This document shows, in pieces, positions 18,772 through 26,610 of a stretch of 34,796 nt of DNA. The DNA lies in contig NZ_AKJG01000157.1 in the NCBI RefSeq assembly GCF_000282455.1, positions 1 through 34,796 on the forward strand, in the 5' to 3' direction. Under the pieces are notes generated by a model, which did no database searches, had not been told where the DNA came from, and saw only the letters and a program-made list of their open reading frames with translations. Numbering within the stretch: the first letter of the stretch is position 1; each line of letters opens with the position of its first letter. A program made the position numbers and the translations under genes. The stretch comes from Pseudomonas sp. GM74. GTDB lineage: Bacteria > Pseudomonadota > Gammaproteobacteria > Pseudomonadales > Pseudomonadaceae.

Positions 18772-20001
18772 TCAGTGCCCGCTACGCATCATCTCTTTCG
18801 GCACATATTTGCCGATTTCGAACTTGCCGATCGCCGCACGGTGCACTTCGTCCGGGCCGTCGGCCAGGCGCAGGGTGCGCTGCATCGCGTACATGTAGGC
18901 CAGCGGGAAATCGTTGGAAACCCCTGCCCCGCCATGGATCTGGATCGCCCGGTCGATCACCCGCAACGCCACGTTCGGCGCCACGACCTTGATCTGCGCG
19001 ATCTCGCTTTTCGCCACTTTGTTGCCGACGGTGTCCATCATGTAAGCCGCTTTCAATGTCAGCAGGCGTGCCATGTCGATTTCCATCCGCGAGTCGGCGA
19101 TCTTGTCGATGTTGCCGCCCAGGCGCGCCAGCGGCTTGCCGAACGCCGTGCGGCTCACCGAGCGCTTGCACATCAGTTCCAGTGCGCGCTCGGCCATGCC
19201 GATCGAACGCATGCAGTGGTGAATCCGGCCAGGGCCAAGGCGACCTTGTGCGATTTCGAAGCCGCGGCCTTCGCCCAACAGGACGTTTTCGTACGGCACC
19301 CGCACGTTTTCGAAGTGCACTTCGGCGTGCCCATGAGGTGCATCGTCGTAACCGAACACCGGCAGCGGACGCACGATCTTCACACCAGGCGCATCCACCG
19401 GCACCAGAATCATCGAGTGCTGGGCGTGACGAGGCGCATCTGGATTGCTCAGGCCCATGAAGATCAGGATTTTGCAGCGCGGGTCGCAAGCACCCGAGGT
19501 CCACCACTTCTTGCCGTTGATCACCCACTCGTCGCCATCGCGCACGGCACGGGCGGCCATGTTGGTGGCGTCGGAGGATGCGACATCCGGTTCGGTCATG
19601 GCGAATGCCGAGCGGATCTCGCCGCGCAGCAAGGGTTCGAGCCAGCGTTGTTTCTGCTCTTCGTTGGCGTAACGCACCAGCACCTCCATGTTGCCGGTGT
19701 CTGGTGCCGAGCAGTTGAACGGCTCTGGTCCCAGCAACGAGCGGCCCATGATTTCCGCCAGTGGCGCGTATTCGAGGTTGGTCAGGCCTGCACCCAGTTC
19801 GGACTCAGGCAGAAACAAATTCCACAGGCCTTCGGCCTTGGCCTTGAGTTTGAGTTCTTCCATGATCGCGGTCGGCTGCCAGCGATCGCCCTCGGCGACC
19901 TGACGCTCGAACACGGCTTCGGCGGGATAGACGTAGGTGTCCATGAACGCTGTTACGCGCTCACGCAGTTCCTGAACCTTGGGCGAATAAGCGAAATCCA
20001 T
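18772..20001 (-). CDS. Acyl-CoA dehydrogenase (ACAD10/11-like, FAD-dependent)
   Basis: FAD enzyme expected to introduce the alpha-beta double bond into an acyl-CoA and pass electrons to ETF. The 409 residues show the family layout. An N-terminal helical domain (MDFAYSPKVQELRERV) is followed by the middle beta domain with AFAMTEPDVASSDATN and VINGKKWWTSGACDP (flavin and substrate contacts). The C-terminal helical domain has GRIHHCMRSIGMAERAL and IQIHGGAGVSNDFPLAYMY. The ending DGPDEVHRAAIGKFEI resembles the ACAD10/11-type subgroup. An AAGGT site lies upstream of the ATG. It diverges from a LysR gene across 164 bp and is probably its target. Chain-length preference cannot be read. Confidence 0.92.
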   Translation of the reverse strand: MDFAYSPKVQELRERVTAFMDTYVYPAEAVFERQVAEGDRWQPTAIMEELKLKAKAEGLWNLFLPESELGAGLTNLEYAPLAEIMGRSLLGPEPFNCSAPDTGNMEVLVRYANEEQKQRWLEPLLRGEIRSAFAMTEPDVASSDATNMAARAVRDGDEWVINGKKWWTSGACDPRCKILIFMGLSNPDAPRHAQHSMILVPVDAPGVKIVRPLPVFGYDDAPHGHAEVHFENVRVPYENVLLGEGRGFEIAQGRLGPGRIHHCMRSIGMAERALELMCKRSVSRTAFGKPLARLGGNIDKIADSRMEIDMARLLTLKAAYMMDTVGNKVAKSEIAQIKVVAPNVALRVIDRAIQIHGGAGVSNDFPLAYMYAMQRTLRLADGPDEVHRAAIGKFEIGKYVPKEMMRSGH

Positions 20002-20165
20002 GAGCGAGATACCTTCTTGGGGGAGGTTGTTTAGGTCATGTATCGATGCTAGAACAGCGTTGATAATTTACCTAGCCTATTCTCGGCGTGTATAAACATT
20101 CATCACCGATATATGATCGACTGATCGTCACGGTCAGTCCGCCCACACAATAAGAGAGCCGCGTA
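20002..20165. promoter_or_regulatory. Divergent promoter region between acyl-CoA dehydrogenase and lysR
   Basis: AT-rich 164-bp spacer. For lysR a plausible promoter is TTTACC (20067-20072), an 18-bp spacer and TATAAA (20091-20096). I see no single clear T-N11-A LysR box, although several dyads occur around GATATATGATCGACTGATCG (20108-20127). Regulation of the dehydrogenase gene by the LysR protein is inferred from the divergent arrangement only. Confidence 0.4.
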
Positions 20166-21095
20166 ATGAATCTGAGCAAGGTCGATCTCAACCTTTTCAT
20201 CGTCTTCGACGCGATCTACACCGAAGCCAACCTGACCCGTGCCGGGCAGATTGTGGGCATTACCCAGCCTGCGGTGTCGAACGCCCTGGCCCGGTTGCGC
20301 GAGACCTTCAACGACCCGCTGTTCGTACGCACCGCCCAAGGCATGGTGCCCACGCCCATGGCGCAGAACATCATCGGCCCGGTGCGCAACGCACTCTCGC
20401 TGCTGCGCGTGTCGGTGCAGGAAAGCCGTATTTTCAACCCCCAGCAAGCGGTCAAGACCTACCGCATCAGCATGACCGACCTGACCGAAGCGGTGATCCT
20501 GCCGCCGCTGTTCCAGCGCCTGCGCCGCCTGGCGCCGACGGTGATCATCGAAAGCTTCCTGTCCAAACGCCGCGAAACCACCAAGGAACTGGCCGCCGGT
20601 CGCCTCGACTTCGCGGTGGATGCGCCGCTCAACACCGACCCGCAGGTGCGTCACGTCAAATTGATGGAGGACCGCTATGTGTGCGCCATGCGCAAGGGGC
20701 ATCCGCTGGCGGGCAAGGAGAAACTCACGCTGGACGATTACCTGGGCCTGACCCACATCCATATTTCCAGCCGACGCAGTGGCCTCGGCTATGTCGATCT
20801 GGCGCTGGGCAAGATGGGCATCCAGCGCAAGATTGCCCTGCGCTCCCAGCATTACCTGATGGCCTCGCAAGTGTTGCAGCAGACCGACATGGTCATGACC
20901 GTGCCGGAACGCTTCGCCCGCCGTAACGACCTGCATGCCTTTTATCTGCCGGTCAACGATGTGCCGCCGGTGGAAACCCACCTTTACTGGCACGAAAGCA
21001 CCGACCAGGACCCGGCGAACCGCTGGATGCGCGAGCAGATGATCGAGTTGTGCCAGCAGGTGACGGCGCAGGAGAAAAAGCTCGAGAAGGTGTAA
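20166..21095 (+). CDS. LysR-family transcriptional regulator
   Basis: A 309-residue LysR-type regulator. The winged helix-turn-helix is at the N-terminus (residues about 5-65: DLNLFIVFDAIYTEANLTRA, then ITQPAVSNALARLRE, then FNDPLFVR). A two-lobed effector-binding domain follows (YRISMTDLTEAVILPPLF to the C-terminus). The DPLFVRTAQGMVPT segment resembles the NodD/LeuO-like branch. The ATG has AAGAGAG upstream. It is divergent from the acyl-CoA dehydrogenase gene, suggesting it regulates fatty or branched acyl-CoA metabolism; the effector is unknown. Confidence 0.92.
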   Translation: MNLSKVDLNLFIVFDAIYTEANLTRAGQIVGITQPAVSNALARLRETFNDPLFVRTAQGMVPTPMAQNIIGPVRNALSLLRVSVQESRIFNPQQAVKTYRISMTDLTEAVILPPLFQRLRRLAPTVIIESFLSKRRETTKELAAGRLDFAVDAPLNTDPQVRHVKLMEDRYVCAMRKGHPLAGKEKLTLDDYLGLTHIHISSRRSGLGYVDLALGKMGIQRKIALRSQHYLMASQVLQQTDMVMTVPERFARRNDLHAFYLPVNDVPPVETHLYWHESTDQDPANRWMREQMIELCQQVTAQEKKLEKV

Positions 21096-21117
21096 GGCTC
21101 GATACCGGGGTACCCCT

Positions 21118-21210
21118 ATCGCGAGCAAGCTCGCTCCCACAGGGATCTGTGCAGGGCACCAGTTTTGTGTCCACTGAAGATCCAATGTGGGAGCGGGCTT
21201 GCTCCGGGCG
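21118..21210. repeat. REP pair, CTCCCAC...GTGGGAG orientation
   Basis: ATCGCGAGCAAGCTCGCTCC on the left and TGTGGGAGCGGGCTTGCTCC on the right. The right arm ends in CTCCGGGCGG, a variant tail also seen in mirror form at 9791-9805. It lies between lysR and the liuR promoter. Confidence 0.85.
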
Positions 21211-21256
21211 GCGTTCCGACGAAGGGGCCAGCAAGAACACTGAAAATTCACGCCCC

Positions 21257-21272
21257 TTGACGTAAACGTCAA
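21257..21272. promoter_or_regulatory. LiuR-type operator upstream of liuR
   Basis: TTGACGTAAACGTCAA has 7-bp perfect arms around AA. It shares the ACGT-N2-ACGT core with two sites before liuA. The palindrome begins with a -35-like TTGACG, and TAGCTT (21281-21286) could act as a weak -10. A MerR dimer bound here would cover the liuR promoter, which suggests autoregulation. Confidence 0.75.
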
Positions 21273-21314
21273 CCTGCCATTAGCTTAGCGCCATGACCTT
21301 TTGCGAGCGCGCCC

Positions 21315-21716
21315 ATGAGCAGCCAGACCTACAGCATTTCCGACCTCGCCCGCGAGCTCGACATCACCACTCGCGCCATTCGCTTTTATGAAGAGCAAGG
21401 CCTGCTCAGCCCCGAGCGCCGTGGCCAGGAACGCATTTACTCGCCCCGCGACAAGGTCAGCCTGAAGCTGATCCTGCGGGGCAAGCGCATCGGTTTCTCC
21501 CTGGCTGAATGCCGCGAGCTGATCGAGCTCTACGACCCGTCCAGCGGTAACACTAAACAGTTGCACAGCATGCTGGCGAAAATCAGCGAGCGCCGGGAGC
21601 AGCTTGAACAGCAGTTGCTGGACATCGAACAAATGAAACTGGAACTGGATACCGCCGAAGAGCGCTGCGTGCAGGCGCTGGAGCAGACGCTCAAGAGCCA
21701 GGAATCGATTCAGTAA
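21315..21716 (+). CDS. liuR: MerR-family regulator of leucine/isovalerate catabolism (LiuR)
   Basis: A 133-residue MerR-type regulator. The N-terminal winged helix is YSISDLARELDITTRAIRFY, with the second helix-turn segment ERIYSPRDKVSLKLILRGKR. It is followed by the dimerisation coiled coil (about residues 75-120) and a short C-terminus with no cysteine metal site. In proteobacteria LiuR controls the leucine degradation genes. Here it directly precedes liuE, and its presumed operators lie before itself and before liuA. The start is the ATG at 21315, with a weak ribosome-binding site. Family assignment is firm; the LiuR name rests on neighbours and operators. Confidence 0.92.
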   Translation: MSSQTYSISDLARELDITTRAIRFYEEQGLLSPERRGQERIYSPRDKVSLKLILRGKRIGFSLAECRELIELYDPSSGNTKQLHSMLAKISERREQLEQQLLDIEQMKLELDTAEERCVQALEQTLKSQESIQ

Positions 21717-21730
21717 ATCCACACTATCCA

Positions 21731-21824
21731 CTGTGGGAGCGAGCTTGCTCGCGATAGCGGAGTGTCAGTCACCAAAAATGTTGAATGTGATGCCCTCATC
21801 GCGAGCAAGCTCGCTCCCACAGGG
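21731..21824. repeat. REP pair between liuR and liuE
   Basis: CTGTGGGAGCGAGCTTGCTC and its complement ending CTCCCACAGGG, about 45 bp apart. It occupies most of the 147-bp gap between two co-oriented genes likely to share a transcript. Confidence 0.9.
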
Positions 21825-21863
21825 TTCTCAGCGCATTCAGACGATAACAACAGGTCGAACCCC

Positions 21864-22763
21864 ATGTCCCTCCCCACCCACGTACGCATTGTCGAAGTCG
21901 GCCCACGCGACGGCCTGCAAAATGAAGCCCGGCCCATCAGTGTTACCGACAAGGTGCAACTGGTCGACGCACTGACCGCAGCCGGGCTCGGCTATATAGA
22001 AGTCGGCAGTTTCGTTTCGCCCAAGTGGGTGCCGCAGATGGCCGGCTCCGCCGAGGTCTTCGCGCAGATCCGGCGCAAAACCGGTGTGGTCTACGGCGCG
22101 CTCGCCCCCAACCTGCGCGGTTTCGAAGATGCCCTCGCCGCCGGGGTCAAGGAAGTGGCCGTATTCGCCGCGGCGTCCGAGGCGTTCTCCCAGCGCAACA
22201 TCAATTGCTCGATCAGTGAAAGCCTGGAGCGTTTCGCGCCGATCATGGACGCCGCCAGACAACATGGGGTGACCGTGCGCGGGTATGTGTCCTGCGTGCT
22301 GGGCTGCCCCTATGAAGGTAACGTCGCCCCCGAGCAGGTTGCCGTGGTCGCCCGCGAGCTTTATGCCATGGGCTGCTACGAGGTCTCGCTGGGGGACACC
22401 ATCGGCACCGGCACCGCTGGCGCCACCCGCAGGATGTTTGAAGTGGTATCGAAGGATGTGCCCCGGGAGAAACTGGCAGGTCACTTCCACGACACCTACG
22501 GCCAGGCTGTGGCCAACATCTACGCCAGCCTGCTGGAAGGCATCTCGGTGTTCGACAGCTCCATCGCAGGTCTCGGCGGCTGCCCCTATGCCAAGGGCGC
22601 CAGCGGTAACGTCGCCACCGAAGACGTGGTTTACCTGCTCAACGGCCTGGGCATCGACACCGGAATCGACCTTGAAGCCTTGGTGCTCGCCGGCCAGCAG
22701 ATTTGCACGGTTTTGGGTCGCCCTACCGGTTCCCGCGTGGCCAAGGCCCGCAGCGCACAGTGA
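21864..22763 (+). CDS. liuE: Hydroxymethylglutaryl-CoA lyase
   Basis: Cleaves 3-hydroxy-3-methylglutaryl-CoA to acetyl-CoA and acetoacetate, the last step of leucine degradation. It is called mvaB in P. putida. From the ATG at 21864 the protein is 299 residues. Landmarks are VEVGPRDGLQNE near the N-terminus (metal and substrate contacts), VSPKW in GSFVSPKWVPQ, GCPYEGNV, the metal-binding HFHDTYGQA, and GLGGCPYAKGASGNVATEDV, containing the catalytic Cys of the family signature. An in-frame start 102 bp upstream would read through the REP repeat and is rejected. It follows liuR and precedes a CrcY-type RNA gene. Confidence 0.95.
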   Translation: MSLPTHVRIVEVGPRDGLQNEARPISVTDKVQLVDALTAAGLGYIEVGSFVSPKWVPQMAGSAEVFAQIRRKTGVVYGALAPNLRGFEDALAAGVKEVAVFAAASEAFSQRNINCSISESLERFAPIMDAARQHGVTVRGYVSCVLGCPYEGNVAPEQVAVVARELYAMGCYEVSLGDTIGTGTAGATRRMFEVVSKDVPREKLAGHFHDTYGQAVANIYASLLEGISVFDSSIAGLGGCPYAKGASGNVATEDVVYLLNGLGIDTGIDLEALVLAGQQICTVLGRPTGSRVAKARSAQ

Positions 22764-22783
22764 GTGCGCTGAGTGTGTCCGGG

Positions 22784-22824
22784 TGTTACCGCTGCGTCTG
22801 AAACGTGGGCGCAAGCGAGTAACA
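22784..22824. promoter_or_regulatory. Inverted repeat TGTTAC-N29-GTAACA, candidate CbrB activator site
   Basis: TGTTAC (22784-22789) and GTAACA (22819-22824) are exact complements lying about 85-125 bp upstream of a sigma-54 promoter. Half-sites of this type are associated with CbrB at crcZ/crcY promoters. I recall a shorter spacer there, so the 29-bp spacing is a reason for caution. Confidence 0.5.
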
Positions 22825-22835
22825 CGGAAACAAAA

Positions 22836-22868
22836 TGTAGGGTTTTGCCTGAGGCGAAAAACCTTACA
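22836..22868 (+). terminator. Hairpin after liuE, possible weak terminator
   Basis: TGTAGGGTTTTGCC pairs with GGCGAAAAACCTTACA around a 3-nt loop, with one G-T pair and a small internal mismatch. It lies about 75 bp after the liuE stop and before the sigma-54 promoter. No T tract follows, so termination is uncertain. Confidence 0.35.
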
Positions 22869-22905
22869 AATCTGTAAATAGCTGATTTTAAAGGCTTTTA
22901 TAAAG

Positions 22906-22923
22906 TTGGCATGCCTCCTGCTA
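22906..22923 (+). promoter_or_regulatory. Sigma-54 (-24/-12) promoter of the CrcY-type RNA
   Basis: TTGGCATGCCTCCTGCTA carries GG at 22908-22909 and GC at 22920-22921, the obligatory 12-bp GG-to-GC register. The expected start is 22932-22934, at GCACAACAAG, which resembles the 5' end of known Crc-sequestering RNAs. Confidence 0.85.
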
Positions 22924-22931
22924 TATCTATC

Positions 22932-23309
22932 GCACAACAAGAATAAAAAAATTGCGGCAAACCTAATAAAAACAAGACGTAACGACTCTGACATAACAAA
23001 AACAACACGGCAGAGACGCAGCTAACAGATTTTTTTGGAGAAGATGTGCTTTTCAGGGTGCTTTTCGGAGTTACCCGCAACCAGACAGAGAATAATAAAA
23101 CTACCTTCAGGTAGCTCCCGTACTGGTTGGATCGCTCAGCGAGAAAGTAGATCAGCGCTCAAAAAAATACGTTTGCTCTTGATCCCGGATGGGGATCGCC
23201 AAAAACAGCGGTAAAGGGCAACGGTTGCCAAAAACAAAAACAGACCGACCCTCAATAATAAAAAAAGAGCACGCGCAACGAAATTAAAGGGGAGCTTCGG
23301 CTCCCCTTT
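22932..23309 (+). ncRNA. crcY: CrcY-type small RNA (Hfq/Crc decoy of catabolite repression)
   Basis: About 378-nt untranslated transcript predicted from a sigma-54 promoter to a strong terminator. It carries at least six A-rich Hfq/Crc motifs (AANAANAA): 22936-22943, 22965-22972, 22995-23002, 23091-23098, 23230-23237 and 23254-23261. In pseudomonads CrcZ/CrcX/CrcY RNAs are made under CbrAB/sigma-54 control in poor carbon sources and titrate Hfq-Crc away from catabolic mRNAs. The crcY name is chosen because, as I recall, P. putida crcY lies next to its hydroxymethylglutaryl-CoA lyase gene (mvaB), as here. No coding frame of note crosses the region. Confidence 0.88.
23286..23309 (+). terminator. 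Terminator of the CrcY-type RNA
   Basis: Perfect 10-bp stem AAAGGGGAGC / GCTCCCCTTT closed by a TTCG tetraloop. The AAA and TTT ends extend the stem. There is no long T tract beyond TTTG, but the stem is very stable. Confidence 0.85.
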
Positions 23310-23344
23310 GTGCTGTCTGGCGTTCAGGTTTTCCTCGATCAAAA

Positions 23345-23435
23345 CTGTGGGAGCGGGCTTGCTCGCGAAGGCGGCGCTTCAGTCAATACATGTATCAACT
23401 GATCCGACGCTTTCGCGAGCAAGCCCGCTCCCACA
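23345..23435. repeat. REP pair, GTGGGAG...CTCCCAC orientation
   Basis: CTGTGGGAGCGGGCTTGCTC and its complement GAGCAAGCCCGCTCCCACA, about 45 bp apart, between the CrcY-type RNA and the convergent acyl-CoA synthetase gene. Confidence 0.9.
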
Positions 23436-23446
23436 TTGGGTTGTGG

Positions 23447-25144
23447 TCAGGCTTTGTTGATGCGCAACTCCTCGATACTGATCTCGCGCATCCGGAATTT
23501 CTGGATCTTGCCAGTCACCGTCATCGGAAACTCCTCGACGAACTTGAAGTAACGCGGCGTCTTGAAGTGGGCGATGCGCTCCTTGCACCAGGCTTGCAAC
23601 TCTTGCTCGGTGGCGCTGTGGCCGGGGTGAAACTTGATCCAGGCGACGATCTCTTCACCATATCGCGAACACGGGATACCAATTACCTGCACGTCGGCCA
23701 CGGCCGGATGGGTGAAGAAAAACTCTTCCAGCTCCCGCGGGTAAATATTCTCGCCGCCCCGGATAATCATGTCCTTGTTGCGCCCGGCAATGCACACATA
23801 ACCCTCGTCATTCATGCTCGCCAGGTCGCCGGTATGCATCCAGCCTGCCTGATCGATGGCTTGTGCGGTGCCTTCAGGGTTGTTCCAGTAACCCAGCATC
23901 ACGCTGTAACCACGAGTGCACAGTTCACCGATGGTGCCGCGCGGCACCAGGTTGCCCGCTTCGTCGATGATCTTGCTTTCAAGCTGCGGCTGGGTACGGC
24001 CGACGGTGGTCACGCGCAGTTCCAGGTCGTCTGACGGACCGGTCTGCAACGACACCGGACTGGTTTCCGTCATGCCGTAGGCAATCTGCACTTCGCTCAT
24101 GTGCATTTCGCTGATGACCCGGCGCATCACTTCGATAGGACAGGTCGCGCCCGCCATGATCCCGGTGCGCAGGCTCGACAGATCGAATTCGGCACGTTGT
24201 GGTTGATCGAGCATGGCGATGAACATGGTCGGCACGCCGTACAGCGCCGTGGCTTTTTCGTCAGCCACAGTGCTGAGGGTCAGCAACGGATCGAACGCGT
24301 CGTTTGGATAAATCATCGTGCTGCCATGGGTGATGCAACCGAGGTTGCCCATGACCATGCCGAAGCAGTGATACAACGGTACCGGGATCACCAGGCGATC
24401 GGCTGCCGTCAGCCCCAGGCTTTCGCCGACCATGTAGCCGTTGTTGAGAATGTTGTAGTGACTGAGGGTCGCGCCCTTGGGGAACCCGGTGGTGCCGGAG
24501 GTGTACTGGATGTTCACCGGCTGATCGAAATGCAGGCTGTCCTGGCGCTCACGCAACTGCTCGACCGTGACGCTGCCAGCCAGATCGGCCAGTTGCGACC
24601 ATGGCAGGAAACCCGATGGCGGCTGCGCATCCAGGCTGATGACGCCACGCAACTCCGGCAACCGTTCGCTGTGCAACTTGCCGATGGATTGCTCGGCCAA
24701 CTCCGGCACCAGCCCTTGCAGCATCGCGTGATAGTTCGAGGACTTGAAGGCCCCGGCGCACACCAGCCATTGGCAGCCTGATTGCTTCAGTACGTATTCG
24801 AGTTCGGAACTGCGATAGGCGGGGTTGATGTTGACCAGGATCACGCCAATTTTCGCGGTGGCAATCTGGCTGATGCACCACTGCGCACAGTTCGGAGCCC
24901 AGATACCGAGGCGGTCCCCGGCTTGCAGCCCCAGCGCCAGCAGTGCTCTGGCGTGCAGGTCCGCAGCCTCGGCCAATTGCCGCCAGGTGTAACGCAGCTG
25001 CTGATGGCGCACCACCAGCGCCTCCCCGTCCGGGTACTGCGCAACCGTGTTGTCGAACGCCTGGCCGATGGTCATCGCCAGCAAGGCTTTGTCCTGGGTA
25101 CCACGGGTGTAACTGCGTTGCGGGCTTGCACTGGGTTGATCCAT
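23447..25144 (-). CDS. AMP-dependent acyl-CoA synthetase (fatty or branched-chain acid CoA ligase)
   Basis: ANL-superfamily enzyme that activates a carboxylic acid with ATP and transfers it to CoA. The 565 residues carry all core motifs: P-loop YTSGTTGFPKGATLSH, A5 GMTETSPV, A7 GWMHTGDLASMNDEGY, A8 GRNKDMIIRGGENIYPRE, and the catalytic lysine in VTGKIQKFRMRE near the C-terminus. No signal peptide is present. The gene sits between liuE/crcY and divergent liuA, an arrangement suggesting it feeds short or branched acids such as isovalerate into the Liu pathway. The substrate is an inference; a general fatty acyl-CoA ligase is the alternative. Confidence 0.9.
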   Translation of the reverse strand: MDQPSASPQRSYTRGTQDKALLAMTIGQAFDNTVAQYPDGEALVVRHQQLRYTWRQLAEAADLHARALLALGLQAGDRLGIWAPNCAQWCISQIATAKIGVILVNINPAYRSSELEYVLKQSGCQWLVCAGAFKSSNYHAMLQGLVPELAEQSIGKLHSERLPELRGVISLDAQPPSGFLPWSQLADLAGSVTVEQLRERQDSLHFDQPVNIQYTSGTTGFPKGATLSHYNILNNGYMVGESLGLTAADRLVIPVPLYHCFGMVMGNLGCITHGSTMIYPNDAFDPLLTLSTVADEKATALYGVPTMFIAMLDQPQRAEFDLSSLRTGIMAGATCPIEVMRRVISEMHMSEVQIAYGMTETSPVSLQTGPSDDLELRVTTVGRTQPQLESKIIDEAGNLVPRGTIGELCTRGYSVMLGYWNNPEGTAQAIDQAGWMHTGDLASMNDEGYVCIAGRNKDMIIRGGENIYPRELEEFFFTHPAVADVQVIGIPCSRYGEEIVAWIKFHPGHSATEQELQAWCKERIAHFKTPRYFKFVEEFPMTVTGKIQKFRMREISIEELRINKA

Positions 25145-25187
25145 GACGACCCCTATTGTCTTTATTTATGGGCTACCGGCGGTCTCT

Positions 25188-25278
25188 TGTGGGAGCGGGC
25201 TTGCTCGCGAAAGCGGCGTATCAGACAACATGAATGTCGACTGACAGGACGCCTTCGCGAGCAAGCCCGCTCCCACAG
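25188..25278. repeat. REP pair, GTGGGAG...CTCCCAC orientation
   Basis: TGTGGGAGCGGGCTTGCTCG and its complement CGAGCAAGCCCGCTCCCACA, about 45 bp apart, in the divergent gap between the acyl-CoA synthetase and liuA. Confidence 0.9.
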
Positions 25279-25323
25279 AATGGGTCCGCGTTCTATCTTG
25301 AACTGGCTCTACTCTCGCTCAAG

Positions 25324-25383
25324 TTGACGTTAACGTAAAGGGTGATTGACAGCCATTCGTCACAGGCTTACGTTAACGTAAAG
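25324..25383 (+). promoter_or_regulatory. liuA promoter with two LiuR-type operators
   Basis: TTGACGTTAACGTAAA (25324-25339) and the perfect 14-bp palindrome TTACGTTAACGTAA (25368-25381) have cores 43 bp apart, about four helical turns. A perfect -35 TTGACA (25346-25351) lies between them. With a 17-bp spacer the -10 would be TACGTT (25369-25374), inside the second operator. The layout fits repression, possibly with looping, rather than MerR-style activation through a 19-bp spacer. Confidence 0.8.
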
Positions 25384-25437
25384 GTGAGAACCGAATCACG
25401 GTCCTCCCCACCCGACAAAAAAGCCAAAAGGTGACCC

Positions 25438-26601
25438 ATGAGCTATCCATCCCTGAACTTTGCCCTCGGTGAAACCATCGACATGCTGCGCGATCAGGTT
25501 CAGTCCTTCGTCGCCAAGGAGATCGCCCCGCGCGCCGCTCAGATCGACATCGACAACCTGTTCCCCGCCGACCTGTGGCGCAAATTCGGCGACATGGGCC
25601 TGCTGGGCATTACTGTGCCGGAAGAGTACGGCGGTGCCGGCCTGGGTTACCTGGCTCACGTGGTGGCCATGGAAGAAATCAGCCGTGGCTCGGCCTCGGT
25701 GGCCTTGTCCTACGGCGCCCACTCCAACCTGTGCGTCAACCAGATCAACCGCAACGGCAACCACGAACAGAAATCCAAGTACCTGCCCAAGCTGATCAGC
25801 GGTGAACACATCGGCGCCCTGGCCATGAGCGAGCCGAATGCCGGTTCCGACGTGGTGTCGATGAAACTGCGCGCCGACAAACGCGGCGACAAGTATGTGC
25901 TCAACGGCAGCAAGACCTGGATCACCAATGGTCCGGACGCCAACACCTACGTGATCTACGCCAAGACCGACCTGGAAAAGGGCCCCCACGGCATCACCGC
26001 CTTCATCGTCGAGCGCGACTGGAAAGGCTTCAGCCGCAGCAACAAGTTCGACAAGCTCGGCATGCGCGGTTCGAACACCTGCGAGCTGTTTTTCGATGAC
26101 GTCGAAGTGCCGGAAGAAAACATCCTCGGCGTGCTCAACGGCGGCGTGAAAGTGCTGATGAGCGGCCTCGACTACGAGCGCGTCGTGCTCTCGGGCGGCC
26201 CGACCGGGATCATGCAGGCGTGCATGGACCTGATCGTGCCGTACATCCACGACCGCAAGCAGTTCGGCCAAAGCATCGGTGAGTTCCAGCTGATCCAGGG
26301 CAAGGTCGCCGACATGTACACCCAACTCAACGCCAGCCGCGCCTACCTGTACGCCGTGGCCCAGGCTTGCGAGCGCGGCGAAACCACGCGCAAGGACGCC
26401 GCCGGCGTGATCCTCTACAGCGCCGAACGCGCCACGCAAATGGCCCTCGACGCGATCCAGATTCTCGGCGGCAACGGCTACATCAATGAATTCCCGGCCG
26501 GTCGTCTGCTGCGTGACGCCAAGCTGTACGAAATCGGCGCGGGCACCAGTGAGATCCGTCGCATGCTGATCGGTCGCGAACTGTTCAACGAGACGAAATA
26601 A
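25438..26601 (+). CDS. liuA: Isovaleryl-CoA dehydrogenase
   Basis: FAD enzyme oxidising isovaleryl-CoA to 3-methylcrotonyl-CoA, first committed step of the Liu pathway. The 387 residues match mitochondrial IVD. Visible are ALAMSEPNAGSDVVSMKLRA and NGSKTWITNGPDANTYVI (flavin and substrate loop), and GLDYERVVLSGGPTG, in which the Glu of DYERVVL occupies the IVD-type catalytic position on helix G; this separates it from most other acyl-CoA dehydrogenases. QILGGNGYINEFPAGRLLRD and the C-terminal IGAGTSEIRRMLIGRELF follow. AAAAGGTGA precedes the ATG. First gene of liuABCD. Confidence 0.96.
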   Translation: MSYPSLNFALGETIDMLRDQVQSFVAKEIAPRAAQIDIDNLFPADLWRKFGDMGLLGITVPEEYGGAGLGYLAHVVAMEEISRGSASVALSYGAHSNLCVNQINRNGNHEQKSKYLPKLISGEHIGALAMSEPNAGSDVVSMKLRADKRGDKYVLNGSKTWITNGPDANTYVIYAKTDLEKGPHGITAFIVERDWKGFSRSNKFDKLGMRGSNTCELFFDDVEVPEENILGVLNGGVKVLMSGLDYERVVLSGGPTGIMQACMDLIVPYIHDRKQFGQSIGEFQLIQGKVADMYTQLNASRAYLYAVAQACERGETTRKDAAGVILYSAERATQMALDAIQILGGNGYINEFPAGRLLRDAKLYEIGAGTSEIRRMLIGRELFNETK

Positions 26602-26610
26602 ATTTCGTCA

